This document shows positions 1-6,821 of a DNA stretch of 8,063 nucleotides, piece after piece. Every line of letters starts with the position of its first letter. Position 1 is the first letter of the stretch. The notes beneath the pieces were generated by a model. That model did not search any database, had not been told where the DNA came from, and saw only the letters and a program-made list of their open reading frames with translations. Where the stretch lies: the NCBI GenBank assembly GCA_003541895.1, contig DPLR01000263.1, positions 1-8,063 of the forward strand, written 5' to 3'. This DNA is from Cytophagales bacterium. GTDB lineage: Bacteria; Bacteroidota; Bacteroidia; Cytophagales; Cyclobacteriaceae. The position numbers and the translations under genes are program-made.

Positions 1-767
1 TAGTGCAAATCCCATTGGTAATGATGAAATACCGTCATTACCCATTTCCCCGATTCTTTATTGAACGTAAAATTGCCGGGCGAACTTTCCGGGAAAATTT
101 CGGGCATGTTTTTTTCGAAGGCATCGGGTGTGCTTCGGTCATCATACATGTAATAATACTGCTGATAATGTTTGTCGCCCGACTTTGCTTTCTCTGCCCA
201 CTCGTGTTTATGTGACGTATGGTTCAACACAATATCAACCATCAGCATCATTCCTTTTTCATCCATTGCTTTTCGTAGGTCAATTAGATCGTCAAGTGAA
301 CCGAAACGAGAATCAACTTTACGAAAATTAGAGACCGCGTAGCCACCATCACTCTCGCCTTCGGGACTTTCAAAAATTGGCATGAGGTGAAGAAGGTTCA
401 CTCCGAGTTCGTTGAAGTAAGAAAGTTTTTCGGGCAAGTTTAAAAGTTGCCCACAAAAACGATCGACATACAAACTCATTCCATTGATTTGGTTGCTCAA
501 AAACCAGTGCCCTTGTTCTGCTTTGTGTTCATCCTTAGCGCGCATCGAAGCAGAGCGTTGCCGATGTGCCGAAACTAATTCAGCAACAATCTGATTGAAC
601 ACTTCAGCCGCATTTGGGTGCGCGCCATAAATTTCATTATAGAGTTGGTGAATAGTTTCACCATTGGCTATCGCCCGCAGGTAAAATGAATTGTCAACAC
701 CGAGCAAGTCAAGTGATGACTTTTGCAGTTGTTGATTGAGATTGGAATGGATTGGGTGATTGTACAT
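1..767 (-). CDS. Amylosucrase-like glycoside hydrolase family 13 enzyme (N-terminal 255 residues; runs off the window)
   Basis: Seen: an open frame of 255 codons from the ATG at 767-765, with an in-frame stop 12 bp upstream (780-782), continuing past base 1. Residues 96-145 hold the GH13 subfamily 4 signature: a GMSLYVDRF strand, ELGVNLLHLMPIFESPEG, then SDGGYAVS. Residues 178-190 hold DIVLNHTSHKHEW. From memory of Neisseria amylosucrase, Asp140 and His183 match its Asp144 and His187 with a constant offset of 4. The nucleophile and acid/base residues (Asp286 and Glu328 there) would lie beyond the window. Known of the family: amylosucrase converts sucrose to an alpha-1,4-glucan plus fructose; relatives hydrolyse sucrose or isomerise it. 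No signal peptide is visible, so a cytoplasmic role in sucrose or glycogen metabolism is likely. The gene lies 63 bp after cutC and may have its own promoter. Family call is firm; exact substrate is inferred. Confidence 0.88.
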   Translation of the reverse strand, partial: MYNHPIHSNLNQQLQKSSLDLLGVDNSFYLRAIANGETIHQLYNEIYGAHPNAAEVFNQIVAELVSAHRQRSASMRAKDEHKAEQGHWFLSNQINGMSLYVDRFCGQLLNLPEKLSYFNELGVNLLHLMPIFESPEGESDGGYAVSNFRKVDSRFGSLDDLIDLRKAMDEKGMMLMVDIVLNHTSHKHEWAEKAKSGDKHYQQYYYMYDDRSTPDAFEKNMPEIFPESSPGNFTFNKESGKWVMTVFHHYQWDLH

Positions 768-768
768 A

Positions 769-810
769 GCCAAAGAAGTTTACAATATATAAATGTAAAA
801 AGTCTTTGGC
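769..810. repeat. Imperfect 42-bp inverted repeat directly upstream of the amylosucrase-like gene
   Basis: The outer arms GCCAAAGA (769-776) and TCTTTGGC (803-810) are perfect reverse complements. Inner arms TTTACA (779-784) and TGTAAA (794-799) are also perfect. They are separated from the outer arms by 2 and 3 unpaired bases, around a 9-bp AT-only centre. The element ends one base before the start codon at 767. It may be an operator for a dimeric repressor such as a LacI-type sugar regulator, or an mRNA hairpin hiding the ribosome binding region. No T-run follows on the minus strand, which argues against a simple cutC terminator. Confidence 0.7.
790..797 (-). promoter_or_regulatory. Candidate -7 box for the amylosucrase-like gene
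   Basis: On the minus strand the bases read TACATTTA, a 7 of 8 match to the Bacteroidota -7 consensus TAnnTTTG. The box ends 22 bases before the ATG, the same geometry as the boxes of the protease and receiver genes in this window. No TTTG -33 element is found 19-21 bases upstream. The box sits across the centre and inner arm of the inverted repeat, so a protein bound there would block it. Confidence 0.35.
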
Positions 811-830
811 ATTTCATTGCGTTCGTCTGG

Positions 831-1577
831 TCAAACCGAAACTTTTTCAGCAAGCGCTCTCATTTTCTTTATACGCTCAGGGTCAACTGTGCGGAGTTTA
901 AATTCAGAACCAGCATCATCGCCCATGCCCGCAATGTGTGGGTTTCTGAAAACCATTTCGCTTTCGCGGAAAGCGGTTGCTGAAAAATGAATTTCTTTGG
1001 TTTTCGTTTTACGGACAATTTCTTCAACGGTGTCTTCATTCACACCAGAGCCAGGCATAATCGCTATGCGACCATTCGCTTTCTTGATCAGTTCAGAAAT
1101 TAAATCAGCTCCTTGCAACGCTTTCAATTGTCCTCCTGAAGTAAGGATACGATCAAAGCCAACTTCAATGCAATCTTCCAAGGCTTCCAATGGATCGCGG
1201 GTCATGTCAAACGCCCGGTGACAAGTTACCTTCATGGGCCGGGCTCGGTCGATCAATTCTTTGCATCTTTTTTTATCGATTGTTCCATCGGGATTCAAAA
1301 TGCCAAAGACTACACCATCAGCACTTAGCTTCTGACATTGATCGATGTCGCGCTTCATGGCATGAAATTCATAACTCGAATAATGAAAATCGCCACCACG
1401 CGGGCGGATCATGACAAACACATCAATGCTGAGATGTTGTCTTACATTTTCAATTGCTCCATACGAAGGAGTTGTTCCACCTTCGGCAGGATTGTCGCAC
1501 AACTCTATTCGATCGGCCTGACCTTCTTGTGCTTTGATGGCGGAATCAATGTTATAAACTACAATTTCTAAGAGCAT
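831..1577 (-). CDS. cutC: CutC family protein (historically copper homeostasis)
   Basis: The 248-residue product has the normal CutC length and its hallmark segments: ADRIELCDNPAEGGTTPS near residues 21-38, IRPRGGDF at 57-64, VTCHRAFD at 117-124, RILTSGG at 143-149 and IMPGSGVN at 173-180. These line the mouth of a TIM barrel. No signal peptide is present, so it is cytoplasmic. The family was named for copper sensitivity in E. coli, but that phenotype was later ascribed to the small RNA MicL, encoded at the 3' end of cutC, so the enzymatic role is open. The ATG at 1577 follows the stop of the glycosylasparaginase gene by only 2 bp with no clear Shine-Dalgarno, which suggests translational coupling. 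The neighbours handle peptides and glycopeptides, not metals, so a carbohydrate-related role is plausible but inferred. Confidence 0.93.
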   Translation of the reverse strand: MLLEIVVYNIDSAIKAQEGQADRIELCDNPAEGGTTPSYGAIENVRQHLSIDVFVMIRPRGGDFHYSSYEFHAMKRDIDQCQKLSADGVVFGILNPDGTIDKKRCKELIDRARPMKVTCHRAFDMTRDPLEALEDCIEVGFDRILTSGGQLKALQGADLISELIKKANGRIAIMPGSGVNEDTVEEIVRKTKTKEIHFSATAFRESEMVFRNPHIAGMGDDAGSEFKLRTVDPERIKKMRALAEKVSV

Positions 1578-1579
1578 GA

Positions 1580-2542
1580 TTAATAATAACTCTTTGCTTC
1601 AAAAATTTTATTCGGAATTTCATCTGAGTAAACAGCGTACGTAAATCCTTTCAACAAAGCATACGCACCAACCTCGCCATTTTTATTGATGGCTAAAAAG
1701 CCAACCTGAATCTCTTTCGACTTCGCAGGCTGATTTTTCACAATTCGCTTCACTGCAAGTTCACACGCTTCTTGCGGTGAATTCCCTTGCCTCATCAATT
1801 CAACCACCAAATGAGATCCGCAAATACGAATCACTTCTTCGCCAACACCCGTAGAAGTGGCTGCACCAATTTCATTGTCAACAAAAAGTCCTGCACCGAT
1901 GATGGGCGAATCGCCCACGCGGCCATGAAGTTTATATGCCATGCCACTGGTGGTACATGCGCCCGAAAGATTTTGGTTTGCATCCATCGCAATCATACCA
2001 ATGGTATCGTGGTTTTCGATGTTCGCTATTGGTTTGTACTTGGCAGTCTTCAACCATTCCTTCCATGCTTTTTCTGATTCGGGTGTCAATAACTTTTCTT
2101 TCTTGAATCCATTGGCCAAAGCAAATTGTAGAGCGCCATCACCTACCAACATTACGTGAGGAGTCTTTTCCATCACTTTGCGCGCCACAGAAATCGGGTG
2201 AACAATGTGTTCAAGGCAAGCTACTGAACCAATGTTTGCATTCTCATCCATGATGCATGCATCAAGTGTAACGCGCCCATCGCGGTCGGGTAAACCACCG
2301 AGGCCAACAGAAGTTTCTTTCGGATCGCCTTCAGGCACTTGCACACCGGCCTCCACCGCATCCAATGCACGGCCGTTCTTCGCTAAAATCTTCCAGGCCT
2401 CCGCATTGGCGCCAACACCGAAATTCCAAGTGGAAACAACAATCGGCTTAGTGATTTTTGGCTGGGCAAAAATCTTATTCACCGATGCCAGTGAGGCAAT
2501 GGCTGCTGAAGTCTGAATGAATTTCCTGCGTGAAGTTTTCAT
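1580..2542 (-). CDS. N4-(beta-N-acetylglucosaminyl)-L-asparaginase (glycosylasparaginase), Tat-exported
   Basis: Glycosylasparaginases are Ntn-hydrolases that split the GlcNAc-Asn bond of N-glycan stubs, giving aspartate and an aminosugar. The precursor cuts itself before a threonine that becomes the nucleophile. Here NHDTIGM places the cleavage at Asp179-Thr180. GRVGDSP at 207-213 supplies Arg208 and Asp211; the 28 and 31 residue spacings from the nucleophile match Thr152, Arg180 and Asp183 of the Elizabethkingia enzyme as I remember it. ATSTGVGEE at 228-236 is the other substrate-loop motif. The N-terminus SRRKFIQ plus a short Ala/Ser-rich segment is a twin-arginine signal, with likely cleavage after the Ala of IFAQP (residue 26). 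Length (320) is normal. The gene starts 6 bp after the protease stop and ends 2 bp before cutC, so it is the middle of an operon. The enzyme probably works in the periplasm on glyco-asparagine released by proteases. Confidence 0.93.
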   Translation of the reverse strand: MKTSRRKFIQTSAAIASLASVNKIFAQPKITKPIVVSTWNFGVGANAEAWKILAKNGRALDAVEAGVQVPEGDPKETSVGLGGLPDRDGRVTLDACIMDENANIGSVACLEHIVHPISVARKVMEKTPHVMLVGDGALQFALANGFKKEKLLTPESEKAWKEWLKTAKYKPIANIENHDTIGMIAMDANQNLSGACTTSGMAYKLHGRVGDSPIIGAGLFVDNEIGAATSTGVGEEVIRICGSHLVVELMRQGNSPQEACELAVKRIVKNQPAKSKEIQVGFLAINKNGEVGAYALLKGFTYAVYSDEIPNKIFEAKSYY

Positions 2543-2548
2543 CGAAAA

Positions 2549-4753
2549 TTATTTTTTAAGATCAAGCTTCATTGGATCAATTGGTCCGGGTGGACAATAT
2601 TTTTTTAGGTACTCCGTAAACAACGTAGACAAGTGCTCAAACGTACCCTCACCTTCACTAATGCTGTGCGATCGGTTAGGGTAAGCCATGAACTGGAATT
2701 GCTTATTGTACTTAACCAACTCGTTTACCAACATTTCAGCATTGTCGTAATGCACGTTGTCATCGCCCGTGCCATGGATGTACAACAAATTTCCCTGCAG
2801 ATTTTTAGCGTAGGTAACGGGCGATCCTTTCACAATGTCCTCCAAATTTTCTTGCGGCAAACCCATGTATCGCTCCTGATAGATGTTATCATACGTAAGT
2901 TGGTTTGCAACAGCAGCGATAGAAATACCTGTCTTATAAATTTCAGGATGCTGGAACATGAGGTTCAGTGTGGCCGATCCGCCACCGCTCCAACCCCACA
3001 CTGCTACGCGATCTTTATCAACAAAAGGCCACTTCAAAATTTCTTTGGCAGCCGATGACTGATCTTGAATATTTACCTGACCAATTTTGCGATAGATGGA
3101 TTTACGCCAAGCCCTGCCTTTGGGAGCTGGTGTACCCCTTCCGTCAACAGAAACATAGATGTAACCTGCCTCAGCAATGTCGCCTTTAAATAAAGAGTTT
3201 TTACCAACACCAAATCGATCAATAACGGTTTGAGCGGCAGGTTCAGAATAAACATAAAATACAACCGGATATTTTTTAGTTGCATCGAAGTTGGATGGTT
3301 TTACAACCCAGCCATCCATTTCTGTTCCTTCGGCCATTTTGATTTTGAAAAATTCCATTTTCGATTTCGTCTTATCGGCTTTTGTTACCGCATCGTACAC
3401 GTTGTGCTTCTGGTCAGCCACGTTGTGATCGGGCAGTGTAATCCATTCACTTGCATTAGGTGTATAATAGTTCGAAAACTGATGGAAGGCATATTTTCCG
3501 GTTGGAGAAATCTGGTACGAGTGTGAACCGTTTTGATTTGCAGGAGAAACACGTTTGGCTTCTCCTTTGCCATCCATATTGCATTGATACAAATACGCTT
3601 GCGTAGCATTGGTTGGCGAGGCAATAAAATAAATGACATTGTTTTTTTCATCCATCCCTAAGTAATCCATCACATCATAATTGCCCTTGGTAATCAATGT
3701 CTCTTTGCTTCCGTCTTTCGCCATGCGATAGAGATGCACCCAACCATCTTTTTCGCTGAGCCATAAAAATTCCTTTTTGTTGTTTAGCCAAATGAACGGA
3801 TGACGGAAGTCGAGCGAGTAAGTGTTAGTTGAAAAAGGGAAAACATCTACCCATGCGGCATCCGTCTCTGAATAAATTTGTTTGGCTTCACCTGTTTGCG
3901 GATTGCACGAAAAAATTTTGCTCTCGTTCTGCTTTCGGTTGAGTTGCTGCAACAGGATTTCGGTGTTAGAATTCCACTCAATGCGCGTGATGTAATGCTG
4001 TTGCGGATCGCCTGGCACATTTAGCCACGTGGTCTTTCCTGATGCAACGGAAGCTATTCCAATTTTTGCGGGTGATGGGCTCTGGCCTATGGTTGGGTAT
4101 TCTACAGGAATTACTTTTGAATAGGCTGAGTCAGTGTTATTGATCATCATGTAATCGCGTATTTTATTGGCATCGATTTGCCAATAGGCAATCATCTGAC
4201 TATCGGGGCTCCATTGAAATCCATCGCGACAGAAAAATTCTTCTTCATAAGCCCAATCAAAAGTTCCGCTGATCAATTTTCTGGAGTGATTGGAAGTGAT
4301 AGCTTGCATATGGCCCGTTGCTAAATCTTCCACATACAAATCATAGTCGAAAACATAGGCGGCTTTCTTCCCATCGGGCGAAAGTTTCGCGAAACGAAGC
4401 GAGGAAGCGGGCATGTCTTTTCCTATCTTGCTCAGTGTCTTTGTTGTTTTGTTAAGCACCCAATAATCACCCTGAGTATCGAGTCGCCAAACTTTTTTGG
4501 TGTTGGTGTAAATCAGAACTAGGTTTCCGTCATCCGACAAAGTGAAGTTTCTCACCTTCAAACTTTCGGTTTGGCCCGCTGGCGTGAGATCGGCTTTTGA
4601 AAGAAAGGTGGTCTTGGTGTTGGCAGGAAGTTCGTATCGGTTTACTTCACCCGCTTCCGTTCGGTAATAAGCGTTTCCATCTTTCGTCCAGCGGATGGTT
4701 TGACCAACCAGAACAATGGGCACGAATAGGATGAGAATCAAAAAATTTTTCAT
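2549..4753 (-). CDS. Secreted dipeptidyl-peptidase IV-type serine protease (S9 family)
   Basis: This removes N-terminal dipeptides, usually with Pro or Ala second. The chosen ATG at 4753 gives 734 residues starting MKNFLILILFVPIVLVG, a clean Sec signal peptide; an upstream in-frame TTG at 4777 lies in the promoter. In numbering from the ATG, residues about 20-470 are a beta-propeller with TolB-like repeats, including DWAYEEEFF with Glu171 and Glu172 matching the pair that grips the substrate amino end in human DPP4. The C-terminal alpha/beta hydrolase has Tyr502 (oxyanion), nucleophile Ser589 in GWSGGG, Asp664 in HGTGDDNVH, His696 in NRSHS, plus YDNIYQERYMGLP for the P1 pocket. Classic DPP4 has GWSYGG, so this belongs to a variant subgroup with Gly after the serine. 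It heads the operon with the glycosylasparaginase and cutC, which suggests extracytoplasmic peptide or glycopeptide breakdown. Exact specificity is inferred. Confidence 0.92.
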   Translation of the reverse strand: MKNFLILILFVPIVLVGQTIRWTKDGNAYYRTEAGEVNRYELPANTKTTFLSKADLTPAGQTESLKVRNFTLSDDGNLVLIYTNTKKVWRLDTQGDYWVLNKTTKTLSKIGKDMPASSLRFAKLSPDGKKAAYVFDYDLYVEDLATGHMQAITSNHSRKLISGTFDWAYEEEFFCRDGFQWSPDSQMIAYWQIDANKIRDYMMINNTDSAYSKVIPVEYPTIGQSPSPAKIGIASVASGKTTWLNVPGDPQQHYITRIEWNSNTEILLQQLNRKQNESKIFSCNPQTGEAKQIYSETDAAWVDVFPFSTNTYSLDFRHPFIWLNNKKEFLWLSEKDGWVHLYRMAKDGSKETLITKGNYDVMDYLGMDEKNNVIYFIASPTNATQAYLYQCNMDGKGEAKRVSPANQNGSHSYQISPTGKYAFHQFSNYYTPNASEWITLPDHNVADQKHNVYDAVTKADKTKSKMEFFKIKMAEGTEMDGWVVKPSNFDATKKYPVVFYVYSEPAAQTVIDRFGVGKNSLFKGDIAEAGYIYVSVDGRGTPAPKGRAWRKSIYRKIGQVNIQDQSSAAKEILKWPFVDKDRVAVWGWSGGGSATLNLMFQHPEIYKTGISIAAVANQLTYDNIYQERYMGLPQENLEDIVKGSPVTYAKNLQGNLLYIHGTGDDNVHYDNAEMLVNELVKYNKQFQFMAYPNRSHSISEGEGTFEHLSTLFTEYLKKYCPPGPIDPMKLDLKK

Positions 4754-4774
4754 GGGGTATTCAATTTTAAAATC

Positions 4775-4805
4775 CAAAAATAGAAATGCTGGCGTGACTA
4801 CCTAA
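4775..4805 (-). promoter_or_regulatory. Candidate promoter of the protease-glycosylasparaginase-cutC operon
   Basis: Minus-strand bases 4782-4775 read TATTTTTG, a full match to the Bacteroidota -7 consensus TAnnTTTG. With a 19-base spacer the -33 position (4805-4802) reads TTAG, 3 of 4 to TTTG. The box ends 21 bases before the ATG at 4753, giving a leader of roughly 15 bases. The last two bases of the box and the next one form the in-frame TTG that could be mistaken for a start. Confidence 0.5.
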
Positions 4806-4891
4806 TGTTTTTACATGAAAGTGGCCTTGCGAATCGGAATAAAATGAGAAAATGAATTAACAGCCTGTGCTCTCTTGTTGGACAGGTATTA

Positions 4892-4899
4892 TATTTTTG
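4892..4899 (+). promoter_or_regulatory. Candidate -7 box for the unknown helical protein gene
   Basis: The bases read TATTTTTG, a full match to TAnnTTTG and identical to the box serving the divergent protease operon 110 bp away. The box ends 29 bases before the ATG at 4929. No TTTG is present at the expected -33 position; the nearest is a TTGTTGG segment at 4875-4881, too close for the usual spacing. The box decides the start: an in-frame TTG at 4875 would put the promoter inside the gene. Confidence 0.42.
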
Positions 4900-4928
4900 T
4901 AACTTTAAGAATCCATACGTGTTTATTC

Positions 4929-6392
4929 ATGGCCAAACTCAAGAACATCATCAAACAACTTTCCGAGAAAGACTACAAAGAAATCCACGACTCGTTAATG
5001 GAAAGCAATGCCGAGAAATCGGCATATGTTTTAAAAGCCTTACGAGAACGTCAGCTTTCGGATAGTAAAATCATGGTAGAGCTTGAAGTAAATGCCAATG
5101 CCTATTACACCCTTCGCTCTCGGTTAAACCAGAAAATTGAAGAGCATTTACTTCAGCAAATGGAAAGTCCACGCACAGACATCCTGCGCAAAGTGGCTAA
5201 CCTCAACGAAGTTTTGTTTACCAAGAAACGCACTATATCTATTGCTACGCTGAAAAAATTAGAGAAAGAACTGCAAGACTACGACTTGGCCAGTGAACTT
5301 ACAGTGGTTTACAAGTCGTTGAAAAAATTGCATGTTCATTCACAAGAATATTTCAATTACTCCCAACTCTACAACCGCCATGTAGCCTATATGCTGGCGG
5401 TAGATAAAGCTGAAGACTTACTAGCCGAATATTTCAAAAAGTACGGGAGCTATTTTTTTACAGGCGATCCGATCGAAAAAATGGGGCTCGATCTGCTGTT
5501 AAAAGAGATGCATAATGTAGCGAAGCTTTATGAATCGCATCGCTTATACGTGTATCAGAGCTGCATGCTCATTTTCCATCGGTTATTTGTAGATGAAAAT
5601 GAAACGGCCAATCAAGAAGGAGAGGCAACCGAAGATATTTTCATCCGCGTTCAGAAAATTTTTGAAAACTACAATCTCGATCCGCTATACTATCATTTGA
5701 ACTTAGTGTTTGAATTCCTTCACTTAGAATATTATAATCATTACAAAGTTTACCGCCAAGCAGACAAGCATTACGAAGAGATCAATGATGCAACTGCAAC
5801 CTTGCTGGTAAATTATTCAAACTACACTTTCTCAGCACGCTTTCTCATCTCTAAAATAGAAAGACACCTGCGCAACAATACCGAGAAAACAATGTTTGCC
5901 GAAAACGAAAGTTGGATGATGGACATTGAGCCCGAGCCACAAGATATTCCTAAGCATGTGGTCTACGTTTGCTACCAAGCCATCAGCGCCTATTATGCCG
6001 GCAAATACGATGTGGCTGCCAAAGTGATCAACTCCATGTTGAATGAAGTGAGTCTGAAAAAATATCCTTTTGTTCAAATGGAAGTGAAAGCCTTGCTGGC
6101 ATTGCAATTTTGCATGTTAAAAGATTTTGAATTGTTTATGCAGCACACCAACAGCATTCAGCGGCAAATCAGAATGTTTGGCAAAGATGAGTGCGAAAAC
6201 GTGCTGCTCTTCTTAAAAATATTGCGCGTAGCCACCAGCGAAGCCAAGAAAGAAAAGGCGAAAAAGATCAGCGCGATAATTCCGAAATTCAAAGAAGTAA
6301 AAGTAAGCTACTTCTCGCCTACTTCGCTTATAAAAATGGATGATGAATTTGTAGAGGCACTCGCCTCGATTGAAGGCGCTGTTGATGCTTAA
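4929..6392 (+). CDS. Conserved-looking helical-repeat protein of unknown function (487 residues)
   Basis: I do not recognise a named family. The ATG at 4929 begins MAKLKNIIKQLSEKDYKEI; a TTG at 4875 would add 18 residues but overlaps the -7 box. No signal peptide or membrane segment is visible, so it is probably cytoplasmic. Residues 1-80 form a charged, helix-rich module ending NAYYTLRSRLNQKIEEHL that looks like a separate small domain, perhaps for binding nucleic acid or protein. Residues 85-430 are almost all predicted helix, rich in Leu, Tyr and Lys/Glu, with helix pairs such as 343-372 (ISAYYAGKYDVAAKVINSML) that look like degenerate TPR units. An acidic linker lies at 222-236 and another at 331-339. 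Residues 437-447 are Lys/Ala rich. The gene stands alone on the plus strand, divergent from the protease operon and convergent with a receiver gene. A scaffold role is the most that can be inferred. Confidence 0.85.
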   Translation: MAKLKNIIKQLSEKDYKEIHDSLMESNAEKSAYVLKALRERQLSDSKIMVELEVNANAYYTLRSRLNQKIEEHLLQQMESPRTDILRKVANLNEVLFTKKRTISIATLKKLEKELQDYDLASELTVVYKSLKKLHVHSQEYFNYSQLYNRHVAYMLAVDKAEDLLAEYFKKYGSYFFTGDPIEKMGLDLLLKEMHNVAKLYESHRLYVYQSCMLIFHRLFVDENETANQEGEATEDIFIRVQKIFENYNLDPLYYHLNLVFEFLHLEYYNHYKVYRQADKHYEEINDATATLLVNYSNYTFSARFLISKIERHLRNNTEKTMFAENESWMMDIEPEPQDIPKHVVYVCYQAISAYYAGKYDVAAKVINSMLNEVSLKKYPFVQMEVKALLALQFCMLKDFELFMQHTNSIQRQIRMFGKDECENVLLFLKILRVATSEAKKEKAKKISAIIPKFKEVKVSYFSPTSLIKMDDEFVEALASIEGAVDA

Positions 6393-6403
6393 TTAAACAT
6401 CAA
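6382..6403. repeat. 22-bp near-palindrome centred on abutting convergent stop codons
   Basis: TTGATG (6382-6387) and CATCAA (6398-6403) are reverse complements. The core TTAATTAA (6389-6396) is a perfect palindrome holding both TAA stops, and only the pair 6388/6397 is mismatched. The symmetry axis falls exactly between the stop of the plus-strand gene and that of the minus-strand gene. It may act as a weak two-way transcription or ribosome-release signal. Part of it is explained by the similar C-terminal codons of both proteins (Val-Asp-Ala and Ile-Asp-Val). Confidence 0.6.
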
Positions 6404-6800
6404 TCTTCATTATACTATCATGTGAGAGCGGCTTGTTGAGGTACAACTTCACGTTCTCGTATTTCTTAGCACGATTGAAATCTTGCGGATTAATAGAAGA
6501 CGTGAGCATAATGATCTTGCACTTCTTGCGCGTGAGTTGCGAAAGATTGGCAAACTCATCTAAAAACTGGAAGCCATCCATCAGCGGCATATCAATGTCC
6601 AGAAAGATTACATCAGGCAATACCTTGTCCGCAACATCCATTTTCTCCATGTTCTTCAAAAACTCAATGGCACTCTTTGCTCCGGTGTGTGTGTAAATAT
6701 TTTCGGTGATCGCTGCAGCTTCAATCATTTTTTGATTGATCAGGTTATCGATTTCATTGTCATCGATCAGCATTACAGCGCGGTATTTTCTGGAGTTCAT
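6393..6800 (-). CDS. Stand-alone response regulator receiver-domain protein (CheY-like)
   Basis: The 135-residue protein is one receiver domain with no output domain. Key residues are in place: acidic pair Asp13-Asp14 in MLIDDNEIDN, phospho-acceptor Asp68 in VIFLDIDMPLMDG, Thr100 in MLTSS and Lys123 in YLNKPL. It would be phosphorylated by a histidine kinase and act by protein contact in the cytoplasm. The LIDDNEIDN start is familiar from single-domain receivers of Bacteroidota, which often serve phosphorelays with hybrid kinases. Only 12 residues follow Lys123, so the last helix is short but probably complete. No kinase gene lies in the window, so the partner is unknown. The gene has its own good promoter, lies 147 bp downstream of the aldehyde dehydrogenase gene, and abuts the unknown helical protein gene stop to stop. 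Confidence 0.92.
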   Translation of the reverse strand: MNSRKYRAVMLIDDNEIDNLINQKMIEAAAITENIYTHTGAKSAIEFLKNMEKMDVADKVLPDVIFLDIDMPLMDGFQFLDEFANLSQLTRKKCKIIMLTSSINPQDFNRAKKYENVKLYLNKPLSHDSIMKIDV

Positions 6801-6821
6801 GGATTAAAAAATTGATACCAT

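Noticed and set aside
831..1577. Expectation of a MicL-like small RNA at the 3' end of cutC
   Set aside because: MicL is known from enterobacteria; here the cutC end shows no terminator with T-run and no matching promoter that I can support.
2205..2516. A 103-codon open frame on the plus strand inside the glycosylasparaginase gene
   Set aside because: It lies wholly antisense to a gene with strong family motifs, and its translation has no recognisable domain. It is a shadow of the real reading frame, as are the other plus-strand open frames in 997-3526.
4754..4777. TTG start at 4777 adding 8 residues to the protease
   Set aside because: The extension places charged residues before the signal peptide and uses a codon that overlaps the -7 box; the ATG at 4753 gives a clean Sec signal.
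4875..4928. TTG start at 4875 adding 18 residues to the helical protein
   Set aside because: The extra residues span the candidate -7 box and look unlike the following lysine-rich helical start; the ATG at 4929 is better.
6354..6367. GAGGC-ACTC-GCCTC hairpin near the end of the helical protein gene as a terminator
   Set aside because: It lies inside the coding sequence and has no T-run after it; it is only a 5-bp stem and is likely chance.
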